This document shows, piece after piece, positions 6,696 to 13,890 of a stretch of DNA of 49,555 nt (positions are counted from its first letter, which is position 1; the number at the start of each line of letters is the position of its first letter). This DNA is from an uncultured Bacteroidales bacterium (GTDB lineage: Bacteria; Bacteroidota; Bacteroidia; Bacteroidales; FEN-979): positions 1-49,555 of the forward strand of contig CAIVAT010000155.1 of assembly GCA_903903985.1 (NCBI GenBank). Reading direction: 5' to 3'. The translations under genes and the position numbers were made by a program. The notes beneath the pieces are model-generated. The model ran no database searches and had not been told where the DNA came from. It worked only from the letters and a program-made list of their open reading frames with translations.

Positions 6696-8231
6696 TCATG
6701 ATAATCGACTGAATTTTGAAACAATATAACGAATTGGCCCGGTAGCACGCCAACTTAGTGAATTTAACAGTTCCTGCAATCTTTGTGAAGCAACTGAATT
6801 TCTGAATGTCAACTCAGCAATTTGTGACTGGCCATTTGCAATCACTTCCAGCAAATCAATGATTTTTGTTTCCTGGCTATCTGATTTTCTTGTGACTTCT
6901 GCCAGCTTTAATTCCAGTTTATCGTTAATAAATATTTGAGCTCCTGTTTTTGCCGCGCTGGCTTCGATGATTTTTTCTTTTTCAGCTAACATTGTGTCCT
7001 GGTTAGCTATTCTACCAGTTAACTCAGTAATCATTGCATCCCGGCAATGTATGGTGCCATTTTGTTCAGCTATCTTTTCAGTTATGTTTTGGATGGTTTT
7101 TGTTTGTTCGACCAGTTTTAACGATTGGTCATTGATGAGATTGGTTTGTTGAATTAATTTCGCCTCAATGTTTTCGATAATTTTGGTTTGCTCGGCTATT
7201 GTAGCCTCACGGCCACTTAAAAAATTCATTAATTCAGTGTTGGTTTTCTCCTGGTCGATGGAACTATTTATCAGTCCGGCTATGGCATTGTCTTTATTGG
7301 TGATGTCCTGTGTCAATACCCAGTTGTCTGCATCCATTTTAATTTTCAATAAATCCCTCGAAGCCTCGCTTTCTGCAATCAGCGGCCGAAAAACATTACA
7401 GGCTGCATCGAACTCCTTTTTCACCCGGTCCAGTTCCTTAAAAACACCCATATCAACAGGGCCTGATCCAGAGATGGCGATGAATATCGGATAAACGATT
7501 TTAACCCACTGTGATACTCCCTTGTGTAACAGCAATTGCTGTTGTGTTATGCTATGATGCCGATAGCTCCGTGTCACATAAGACTCAATCTCATTAATAA
7601 CTGCTCCTGACATTTTTGGCCAGTGAAGATCAAGCTCGCTACTTACCTTTTCAAGCACACTTCGCCAATCAAATAACAGTTCCTCGTATTGTATTATACT
7701 CCTAGGTATGTTTCGACTGGCAATTTCTGCGTCTAACATATGACGTAACCAAATCAGGAGTGCATCAGTAAAAGAAATACCATCCCGCTTCTCCAATGAT
7801 GCTGCAACCTCCAAAGGGTTACGCAGCGTTATAACCAATTTTGGTGTTATCTTTAAATTTTCAAGTTGTTCTAACCAAAAAGGAAGAAATCGACAAATAC
7901 GTGGGTCTTTAATGATAAAAGAGGAGGCGTTCCCAAATTCTTGTTTAACCAAATTCTGCAACTCTGCAGCAAAGTTTTTTGCCTCATGAGAATTGAACCA
8001 ATTGGGATTTAATAATTCCCATTCATGCCACCTAGTGCCAGCCGAAGCCAATAGCTTGCCGTGAAATTTTTCAAATTCGAGAGATTCCCAGTACCCTAAT
8101 GGATTATCTGCCGTTGGGGGCATTATTGTTTTAGGAGGTGTTGCTCCAAGTTTGGCCAGCATCCCGGCAAATGCTGAAGTGCCGCTTCGATGCATTCCCA
8201 GAACCAGAATAGCTATACGTTGGAATTCCAT
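6696..8231 (-). CDS. Sulfotransferase fused to a long coiled coil
   Basis: A 511-residue protein. Residues 1-270 form a P-loop sulfotransferase domain: the 5'-phosphosulfate loop is 'LGMHRSGTSAFAGML' (about residues 12-26) and the 3'-phosphate strand is 'LVITLRNPLEVAASLEKRDG' (about 130-150). It should transfer sulfate from PAPS to a carbohydrate or similar acceptor. Residues 300-475 are a continuous coiled coil with degenerate repeats such as 'IAEQTKIIENI' and 'LVEQTKTIQNI'. The end reads 'LNSLSWRATGPIRYIVSKF', the S.SWR tail found on many surface-glycan enzymes and shared in form with the glycosyltransferase at 2764-3972. The coiled coil may oligomerise the enzyme or dock it to an assembly complex (inference). 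ATG 8231 directly precedes the P-loop strand. Its 5' flank is AT-rich. Confidence 0.85.
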   Translation of the reverse strand: MEFQRIAILVLGMHRSGTSAFAGMLAKLGATPPKTIMPPTADNPLGYWESLEFEKFHGKLLASAGTRWHEWELLNPNWFNSHEAKNFAAELQNLVKQEFGNASSFIIKDPRICRFLPFWLEQLENLKITPKLVITLRNPLEVAASLEKRDGISFTDALLIWLRHMLDAEIASRNIPRSIIQYEELLFDWRSVLEKVSSELDLHWPKMSGAVINEIESYVTRSYRHHSITQQQLLLHKGVSQWVKIVYPIFIAISGSGPVDMGVFKELDRVKKEFDAACNVFRPLIAESEASRDLLKIKMDADNWVLTQDITNKDNAIAGLINSSIDQEKTNTELMNFLSGREATIAEQTKIIENIEAKLIQQTNLINDQSLKLVEQTKTIQNITEKIAEQNGTIHCRDAMITELTGRIANQDTMLAEKEKIIEASAAKTGAQIFINDKLELKLAEVTRKSDSQETKIIDLLEVIANGQSQIAELTFRNSVASQRLQELLNSLSWRATGPIRYIVSKFSRLS

Positions 8232-8809
8232 ATTTTTTTTAAACTTATAGACTTTATCTGATCAGTGATTGTGCATAAAATTAAGCATTTTATGCGAATT
8301 GCAGGTTTCGGAATATTAATTTACAGATGTTCGATAAAACCTGAGCTGGCTAATATTTATAATTAAACTCATTGATGATCAGAATAGTATTAATCATTTT
8401 AAAAAAGCAAGCCTATTCGTTCGAATGCTGGAAGAGTGAATGGTTGTTTTTCATCAATTTCTCTATGATAAGTGTTAGCTTCCACGATCTTTCAGCACAC
8501 TTGAATCAGCATCATCGGGTATTTCATATTCCAGACAAGATTGATTGTATGAATTATCTTTCATGTTTTTTAATTAGCTAAGAACATTATCAGTTGGTTC
8601 AGAATCGGCTGTTCGTAAATTTTGTACTTTTACCTATGGTTAAGCATTGTTGTGTGGTAACCTATAAGCATTGATCTTCACCGACCAACCTACTTGTATT
8701 ATTAACGGACAGCAGTGATTTTTTTTGAAAGTTCCGGAGGTTAGCCGAGATATTATCAACAATGGGTGATTAAGGAATTTAAAAATGGTCTTATTTATTA
8801 ATTATTTTT
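8232..8809. other. AT-rich intergenic region between divergent sulfotransferases
   Basis: No convincing gene is visible. A perfect 9-bp hairpin (GCATAAAAT, 5-base loop, ATTTTATGC; 8273-8295) sits upstream of the minus-strand sulfotransferase and could be a regulatory or terminator structure. No clean TTG/TAnnTTTG pair was found for either gene. Short open frames in both directions look random. Confidence 0.4.
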
Positions 8810-9700
8810 ATGAAGGACAATTCAATACAAAATGGTCCGGTCGTTATTGGGGGTATCGGTGGCAGTGGTACCAGGGTTATTGCAGAGATATTGAGAAATT
8901 TAAATTTTTACATCGGAAATGATTTAAATGACTCTGTCGATAATCTCATTTATACTTTGCTATTCAAACGACGAAAATGGTTTTATAAAAATCGAAATAA
9001 CAGGAAAATTATTTACCGGGGGTTGAATATTCTTGAAAAAGTGATGACTGGTAGAAGAAGCTTTTCGGTTCCAGAATATATATTCATACTGAATGCCGCT
9101 GTTTCCATGTCTAGACATGGACATAACATGGAAAGAAATGGTTCCGGGTTATGGCCAATGAAAAGGGTAGCTAAAATATTTAATTCCGTACAGTTCAATA
9201 TTCACACCTATGCCGGCTGGGGTTGGAAAGAACCAAATTCACATCTGCTAATCGATTACATGAATGACTTTTTCCCAAATTTTAAATATATTTATGCAAC
9301 ACGCAACGGTCTTGATATGGCCTTCAGTCAAAACCAACAACAATTATTCAACTGGGGTCCTCTTTTTGGGGTTGATTTACCAAAAACCGATCATGATATA
9401 CCATTGGCTTCATTTCGATATTGGGTAAAAGCAAACCGGTTGGCGCTGGAAAAATGGGAGAATCTTGGGCCGAAACGATTCTTCTGGATCAACTATGATC
9501 AGCTATGCCTTGATCCGAAAACTGAAATCAGAAAATTATTCTCCTTCCTGGAGGTTGATGTCGATGAAGACATTTTCAGAAAATGCGCTGAATTACCAAA
9601 AATTGCATCATCGACTGGGAGATTTAAAAACCACGATATATCTGGATTTGATCATGAGGATTTAATGTTTCTGAAGTCATTAAATTTTGAAATTTATTAG
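8810..9700 (+). CDS. Sulfotransferase family protein
   Basis: A 296-residue P-loop enzyme. The 5'-phosphosulfate-binding loop is 'IGGIGGSGTRVIAEIL' (about residues 13-28) and the 3'-phosphate-binding segment is 'KYIYATRNGLDMAFSQNQQ' (about 161-180), with a typical C-terminal 'INYDQLCLDPKTEIRKLFSF'. It should use PAPS to sulfate a glycan or other small acceptor in the cytoplasm. It differs clearly from the sulfotransferases at 6696 and 10064, so the three are not recent duplicates. Base composition is AT-rich like the rest of this island. The ATG follows an AT-rich leader with no obvious Shine-Dalgarno sequence. The acceptor is unknown. Confidence 0.8.
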   Translation: MKDNSIQNGPVVIGGIGGSGTRVIAEILRNLNFYIGNDLNDSVDNLIYTLLFKRRKWFYKNRNNRKIIYRGLNILEKVMTGRRSFSVPEYIFILNAAVSMSRHGHNMERNGSGLWPMKRVAKIFNSVQFNIHTYAGWGWKEPNSHLLIDYMNDFFPNFKYIYATRNGLDMAFSQNQQQLFNWGPLFGVDLPKTDHDIPLASFRYWVKANRLALEKWENLGPKRFFWINYDQLCLDPKTEIRKLFSFLEVDVDEDIFRKCAELPKIASSTGRFKNHDISGFDHEDLMFLKSLNFEIY

Positions 9701-9858
9701 ATTCAACAACACGTGTTTGGTAAAACTTGATACCTTCTAAACTTTCCATTTGTTAGTAACAACATATGTGAGGGATATATTTTCCTAAAAATGCCTTATA
9801 GATTTTCCTTGAATTAAAGAATGGCAGTCATTTTCAGATTACGATTGTACAAAGTAAA

Positions 9859-9912
9859 AATACCGGAAAATGTGGAAGCTCCGTTCCGTTGCATTCCATC
9901 GGTTCTGATCGC
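9859..9912 (-). pseudogene. Decayed fragment of a sulfotransferase P-loop
   Basis: Read on the minus strand, 18 codons give AIRTDGMQRNGASTFSGI, which aligns without gaps to AILVLGMHRSGTSAFAGM at the N-terminus of the sulfotransferase at 6696-8231. The DNA agrees at roughly 37 of 60 positions. A stop codon (9913-9915) directly precedes it and similarity ends after it. The rest of 9701-10063 is AT-rich and non-coding. The fragment suggests a lost sulfotransferase copy; such a short match could still be chance. Confidence 0.4.
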
Positions 9913-10063
9913 TTAACGTCATTTGAGAATTTTTTAAAAGAATGTCAAATTAATTGCACTTTAAATAAGCAGGCATATATAAAGTTCTTCAAACTATTTA
10001 GAGTTTGCAAGCGTTCCAAAACTTTTATATAACTTTAACCCAATAAAATAACCCAATTCCACT

Positions 10064-10924
10064 ATGTCGGCACAATATTTTGTAGGTATCGGAGCGCAGC
10101 GAACAGGTACTACCTGGCTGGCAAATTATTTTACGCATCACCCGCAGGTTTGTTTTAGCGCCATCAAGGAGTTGCATTATTTTGATGCCATTTACAGACC
10201 AGACCTGAGCAGTGTTTACAACAAAGATCTGTTTACTGCCCAGTTAAAGGAAGTTAAACGAAAAATGGATGAGGAAGGGGTGACATTGGAGAAATCACTT
10301 GAATACAATTGTCTTTTGGCCCGTATAGAAATGATTGAGGATCCGTTAAAATACAAGGAATATTTCAGTTTACGTTTAATGCCTCAACACCAGGCATTCG
10401 GAGAAATTACACCGGCTTATTCTTTGCTGAATGAGGATGGGTTTCATGCTATTTTGAATTTATATCCCGATGCAAAATTTATCTTCATTTTAAGAAATCC
10501 CTGTGACAGGTACTGGTCACACCTGAACCTGCACGATGGAAGGTTTGAGCATTTTTCTGCGCTGGAGAAGGCCATTGAATGTCTTGATAACCTTCAATAC
10601 ACCGAAAGGACAGATTATAAAAGAACGATTACAACCCTGGCAAATATTATCATGAAAGAAAACATACTGGTTCTGTTCTTTGAGCATTTGTTTGATTCTG
10701 CAACAATGGAAAGGGAATTAAGGAAGATTACAACTTTTTTAGGTATTGATTACCTTACCCCTGATTACAAGCCTTTGAATGAAAGCAAAAAAAATACTCT
10801 TCCTGTGGAATACAGGAAGAGTATTTTTCAACATTTCTACTTTGTTTATGAATTCATCTTCCGTCATTATCCGGATCAAATCCCGCAATCCTGGCTTGAT
10901 GATTCACAAACTTTTAAAAAGTAA
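10064..10924 (+). CDS. Sulfotransferase domain protein (heparan-sulfotransferase-like)
   Basis: A 286-residue enzyme with the classical PAPS-binding motifs: 'FVGIGAQRTGTTWLANYF' at residues 5-22 and 'AKFIFILRNPCDRYWSHLN' at about 139-157. 'KELHYFD' after the P-loop matches the substrate-side loop of the carbohydrate sulfotransferase branch, in which the Lys/Glu region takes part in catalysis. It probably sulfates a surface glycan. A weak promoter (TTTG 10004-10007, 22 bp, TAACTTTA 10030-10037) lies just upstream. A perfect 17-bp hairpin with A- and T-tails (10790-10828) is buried in its own reading frame about 100 bases before the stop. It is convergent with the next gene with a two-base gap. 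Confidence 0.85.
   Translation: MSAQYFVGIGAQRTGTTWLANYFTHHPQVCFSAIKELHYFDAIYRPDLSSVYNKDLFTAQLKEVKRKMDEEGVTLEKSLEYNCLLARIEMIEDPLKYKEYFSLRLMPQHQAFGEITPAYSLLNEDGFHAILNLYPDAKFIFILRNPCDRYWSHLNLHDGRFEHFSALEKAIECLDNLQYTERTDYKRTITTLANIIMKENILVLFFEHLFDSATMERELRKITTFLGIDYLTPDYKPLNESKKNTLPVEYRKSIFQHFYFVYEFIFRHYPDQIPQSWLDDSQTFKK
10790..10828. terminator. Perfect 17-bp terminator-like hairpin inside a coding region
   Basis: The arms 10790-10806 (AAAAATACTCTTCCTGT) and 10812-10828 are exact reverse complements around a 5-base loop. A run of eight A lies on the left (10787-10794) and five T on the right, so either strand would form a stem followed by U. It most plausibly terminates the minus-strand gene that ends at 10927, but it lies within the plus-strand sulfotransferase frame. 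Confidence 0.65.
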
Positions 10925-10926
10925 TG

Positions 10927-11619
10927 TTATTTCTCAAGAGTTGCAACTCTTTTCTGAAGTTGGATCACATATAATGTCAACTCTTCAACTTTCTGGAGAA
11001 GGGTAGCATTCATCTGACCAAGATTGTTACCATTGGCAACAACTTCAGCAGCGCTAGGAACACCAGGTAAGTGGCTGTTAGCGTTGATGTAGTTTTCAAC
11101 TTCGTTCAAAGGCATTAACTGATAGTCTGATTTGAAAACAAAATCCGGCCACCAAGCAGCACTTGAAACTTTTACTTCGATTTCGGTGCAGGATATTTTA
11201 CCGTTTACTTTGGCTTCGCCGTTGACACACAGTTTTGCACTTGGGTTGGATACACCAATACCCAAGTTACCATTGGAACGCAGATAGAGAGCTACAGGTG
11301 CAGCTGCAGGAACAGCTTCGAAAACGAGAACGTCAGAAGCATGTACTTGATCCCTGATTTTAAACTGACCACCTGCTGCTGATTTGAATCTCCATTCACC
11401 AGCTGTCGTCAAATCTTTCATAACAAACGCAGCACCACCGGCGCCAGCTGTTTTTTCAACAGTGATCGCTGTTACAGTAGCAGCACCAGCAGTAACATGG
11501 AGGTTATAGATAGGACTTAATGTTCCCATACCAACATTACCTGTTCCTGGGAATGTATTCTGAGCATATGACATGGTTCCGAAAAGAACCAGAACTAAAA
11601 TTGCTAATAATTTTTTCAT
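10927..11619 (-). CDS. Secreted fibre-like protein with S74-type C-terminus
   Basis: A 230-residue exported protein: signal peptide MKKLLAILVLVLFGTMSYAQ, then 'GNVGMGTLSPIYNLHV' and 'SNGNLGIGVSNPSAKLCVNG', which are tail-fibre-like 'G.LGIG...P..KL.V.G' units. The C-terminal 90 residues ('WPDFVFKSDYQLMPLNEVE', 'SHLPGVPSAAEV', 'LLQKVEELTLYVIQLQKR') form the module found on many Bacteroidota surface proteins and related to the peptidase S74/intramolecular-chaperone region of phage tail spikes, ending in a short coiled coil. It should form trimeric fibres at the cell surface (family-based inference). The same end-module occurs on the proteins at 17102 and 22022. No T9SS sorting domain is visible. 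Confidence 0.75.
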   Translation of the reverse strand: MKKLLAILVLVLFGTMSYAQNTFPGTGNVGMGTLSPIYNLHVTAGAATVTAITVEKTAGAGGAAFVMKDLTTAGEWRFKSAAGGQFKIRDQVHASDVLVFEAVPAAAPVALYLRSNGNLGIGVSNPSAKLCVNGEAKVNGKISCTEIEVKVSSAAWWPDFVFKSDYQLMPLNEVENYINANSHLPGVPSAAEVVANGNNLGQMNATLLQKVEELTLYVIQLQKRVATLEK

Positions 11620-11699
11620 AATATTTTGAGTTTATAAAGTTAAAACTAAATTGAAATAACAAATTGGTTATAATAAGAGGCACGATGATGGGGAAATTC

Positions 11700-12281
11700 T
11701 CACAACCGCAGCACCATCATTATTTCAGAGCGGGTTGCATAAGCGACCGCACTGAAGATATAACCAGTTAAGATTGGATTACGGGTAACCTGTGGCAGGA
11801 GGCGGCTTTCAACAGCTGCTTTCCTTTGTTGCTCAGGGGCTACTCCAGATAATACATTGGCTGATGTTGTAAAACTTCCCTGTTCTGCATCGCCGGCATG
11901 AAGGTGTCCTTTTGTGCGTGCGGGGAAGGGAGAGAAAAGGGTATAGGCGACGGACAGGCTGGCCTGTTCTTCGATCGTTTTTAGTTCCTCAACCGTTACC
12001 AGCCGGATCTCCTTTTTATGTTGTTTTCCTTCTTTTATGTTGGACTCAGCGGGCGCATAAATAAACCCTCCGGCAGAAATCCGTGTTCCGGGAAGAAGTT
12101 GTATCGATTTTCCGTCAGATGAAGAATAGGTAAATCCGTTAGCAGAGATCCTGGTTCCCGGAAGAAGCTGGACCGACTGACCGCCAGATATCGAAGATTG
12201 TTCAACAGTACTTCCCTCTGCAGAGAGAGTGCAGGTTAAGGCAATGAAAATGAAACCTTTAAACCAGTGTAAGTACTTCAT
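11700..12281 (-). CDS. Exported protein with duplicated QLLPGTRIS motif
   Basis: A 193-residue protein with a signal peptide (MKYLHWFKGFIFIALTCTLSAEG). Two adjacent near-identical units follow, 'SVQLLPGTRISANGFTYS' and 'SIQLLPGTRISAGGFIYAP'. Their shape (hydrophobic-L..G....A..F) recalls the 'LTTGFHAKE..LFQAKLG' motif at the ends of the two beta-propeller proteins in this locus. The rest is charged and low in complexity, and ends 'RSEIMMVLRL'. No catalytic motif is seen. It has its own promoter at 12310-12339. It may be a surface or periplasmic structural protein; the function is unknown. Confidence 0.6.
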   Translation of the reverse strand: MKYLHWFKGFIFIALTCTLSAEGSTVEQSSISGGQSVQLLPGTRISANGFTYSSSDGKSIQLLPGTRISAGGFIYAPAESNIKEGKQHKKEIRLVTVEELKTIEEQASLSVAYTLFSPFPARTKGHLHAGDAEQGSFTTSANVLSGVAPEQQRKAAVESRLLPQVTRNPILTGYIFSAVAYATRSEIMMVLRL

Positions 12282-12309
12282 GTTCTTAACAATTCGAAAG
12301 ATGACGATA

Positions 12310-12339
12310 CAAAAATAACATTAATATCAATAAAGTCAA
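12310..12339 (-). promoter_or_regulatory. Bacteroidota promoter (TTG-19-TATTTTTG)
   Basis: On the minus strand TTG (12339-12337) is followed after 19 bp by TATTTTTG (12317-12310), an exact match to the primary-sigma consensus of Bacteroidota. It would drive the gene starting at 12281. Confidence 0.6.
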
Positions 12340-12363
12340 GAAAAAAATTAAAAAATTTAACTT

Positions 12364-13833
12364 TTATTTTTTAATGATCTTTTCGGTTTCTGAATTCACG
12401 CCTGAGGTAACATGAACCACATAAACCCCGGTAGGCCTTTCAACCAGAGAAAATTCCTGTTTACGGTCAATTTGCATGTCCTTTGAAAGGATCCTGTCGC
12501 CAAGCACTCCGAAAATCTCAACATGTACCTTCGCACTGGTAACATCGCCATTCAATTCAAGTGTGAATTTTCCGGGAGTCGGGTTCGGGTAGATTTTGAA
12601 AACAGAGTTGTTCGGGTTGCCGATACCCGGGTTTTCGATACCGGAAATGGCAGGTGCTTCGATGATCGGGTGGACATAAGGTGAGCAGAAAACCGAGGGT
12701 GATATGGAACCGTGCATGTATCCGCCAAGTTCAACTTTGGTACCGGTATAATAAACGATGTTGACGCCTGCGTGGTGCTCCACGCTGCCACCGTTCTGTA
12801 CCAGGTATGTTGTTCCGTTTCCGGCTATAAGCAATGTTTGAGAGGCATCAGCGCACTTAACATCTCCGGATGCAATGGTTTTGTTCTGCAGGGAACGGAC
12901 CGCGGGAGGAGGATTTGCATCGCCGAGGTTACCGGTAAACGTGCCAAAAGCAGCGAGGCCCTGGGCATCGATCGTATTTGCAGAAGTATTTGCTGCATTA
13001 TAGGCCGTAAAGGGAGGCGTGTCCACTTTGAAACAGAAAATATCAGCTTCCGTTCCCTGGACATCTGCATCTACATATTTAAAGGTCGAGTTGCATGCAA
13101 ATCCGGTAATTGCGGACTGGGAAACAGTCCAGTAGCGTGTCAGGTAGCTTGTTACCGGCGTGCCGGCAGTAGCGTTGACAACGGTAACACCTGCATAGTT
13201 ATTGGCGCCAAAGGTGGCACCGCTGTTAAATGCAAGGGTAACCGGTGAATATTCGGCTGTTGAAACTGCATCCCCAACAGGGAATGTAAAGCTGGGCGCA
13301 GCGGTCTTGAACTCTTTGCGGAGTTCTCCGGGGCCGGGTGCTACCACCATGTTTGATGCATTGAGCGTTCCGGAAACAGAAGCATCCGGTCCAAGGAGCA
13401 GGCTGTATGAGCCAAGTGTTACCAATCCGTTTGTAAGCGTTAGCGTTCCGTTTACCCTTGTATTTCCCGCTACCGTCAATCCGTTCGAATTGGCCAGTTC
13501 AAGATTTTGAATGATGTTCTGGCCGCTGATGGTCTGGGCAGTAGTGCCGGAAAAAACGATGGCGCCGGTTCCAAGGGAGTTGGCCGTGGCATTGTTGTTT
13601 TCCAGATTCTTTTTCAGGATCAGCGTTCCCTGCACATCCAGTGTCCCTCCATTGTCCAGAACGACATTCTGGGTAGAATTCAGAGAACCGGCGGAACTAA
13701 CAACCACCTTGGTGCCACTGGTCACCGTCATTTGTGAATATCCCAGGTTTGACGCGGCAAAGAACAGGGCACAAACCAATAAAAGTTCGGACAGCAGCTG
13801 TCGATTGAGTAATTTGTATCGAATATTTTTCAT
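12364..13833 (-). CDS. Secreted protein with type IX sorting domain and beta-solenoid-like body
   Basis: A 489-residue protein. After the signal sequence (about residues 1-33, ending 'NLGYSQ') come strand-turn repeats such as 'GTLDVQGTLILKKNL', 'NTRVNGTLTLTNGLVTLGSY' and 'LLLGPDASVSGTL', typical of parallel beta-helix surface proteins. The last 80 residues are a Por/T9SS type A sorting domain: 'FKIYPNPTPGKFTLELNG', then 'VEIFGVLGDRILSKDM', 'PTGVYVVHVTSG', and a final 'KIIKK'. It is therefore exported across the outer membrane by the type IX system and anchored or released at the surface. A strong promoter lies at 13855-13884. No enzymatic motif is seen; adhesion or matrix structure is a plausible role. 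Confidence 0.85.
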   Translation of the reverse strand: MKNIRYKLLNRQLLSELLLVCALFFAASNLGYSQMTVTSGTKVVVSSAGSLNSTQNVVLDNGGTLDVQGTLILKKNLENNNATANSLGTGAIVFSGTTAQTISGQNIIQNLELANSNGLTVAGNTRVNGTLTLTNGLVTLGSYSLLLGPDASVSGTLNASNMVVAPGPGELRKEFKTAAPSFTFPVGDAVSTAEYSPVTLAFNSGATFGANNYAGVTVVNATAGTPVTSYLTRYWTVSQSAITGFACNSTFKYVDADVQGTEADIFCFKVDTPPFTAYNAANTSANTIDAQGLAAFGTFTGNLGDANPPPAVRSLQNKTIASGDVKCADASQTLLIAGNGTTYLVQNGGSVEHHAGVNIVYYTGTKVELGGYMHGSISPSVFCSPYVHPIIEAPAISGIENPGIGNPNNSVFKIYPNPTPGKFTLELNGDVTSAKVHVEIFGVLGDRILSKDMQIDRKQEFSLVERPTGVYVVHVTSGVNSETEKIIKK

Positions 13834-13854
13834 AGTTTTCAGATTATATCACAA

Positions 13855-13884
13855 CAAAGATACGAAATTAATTATGCAATCCAA
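13855..13884 (-). promoter_or_regulatory. Bacteroidota promoter (TTG-19-TATCTTTG)
   Basis: On the minus strand TTG (13884-13882), a 19-bp spacer and TATCTTTG (13862-13855) match the TTG/TAnnTTTG consensus exactly. The gene start at 13833 follows about 15-20 bases after the expected transcription start. Confidence 0.7.
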
Positions 13885-13890
13885 CAATTT

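Noticed and set aside
8475..8564. A 29-codon minus-strand frame starting MKDNSYNQ, similar to the MKDNSIQN start of the sulfotransferase at 8810
   Set aside because: Only eight residues agree loosely and no P-loop follows; chance is likely in AT-rich sequence.
12712..13248. A 178-codon plus-strand frame opposite the T9SS protein
   Set aside because: Cysteine-rich, low-complexity translation typical of an antisense shadow; the minus-strand gene has full domain support.
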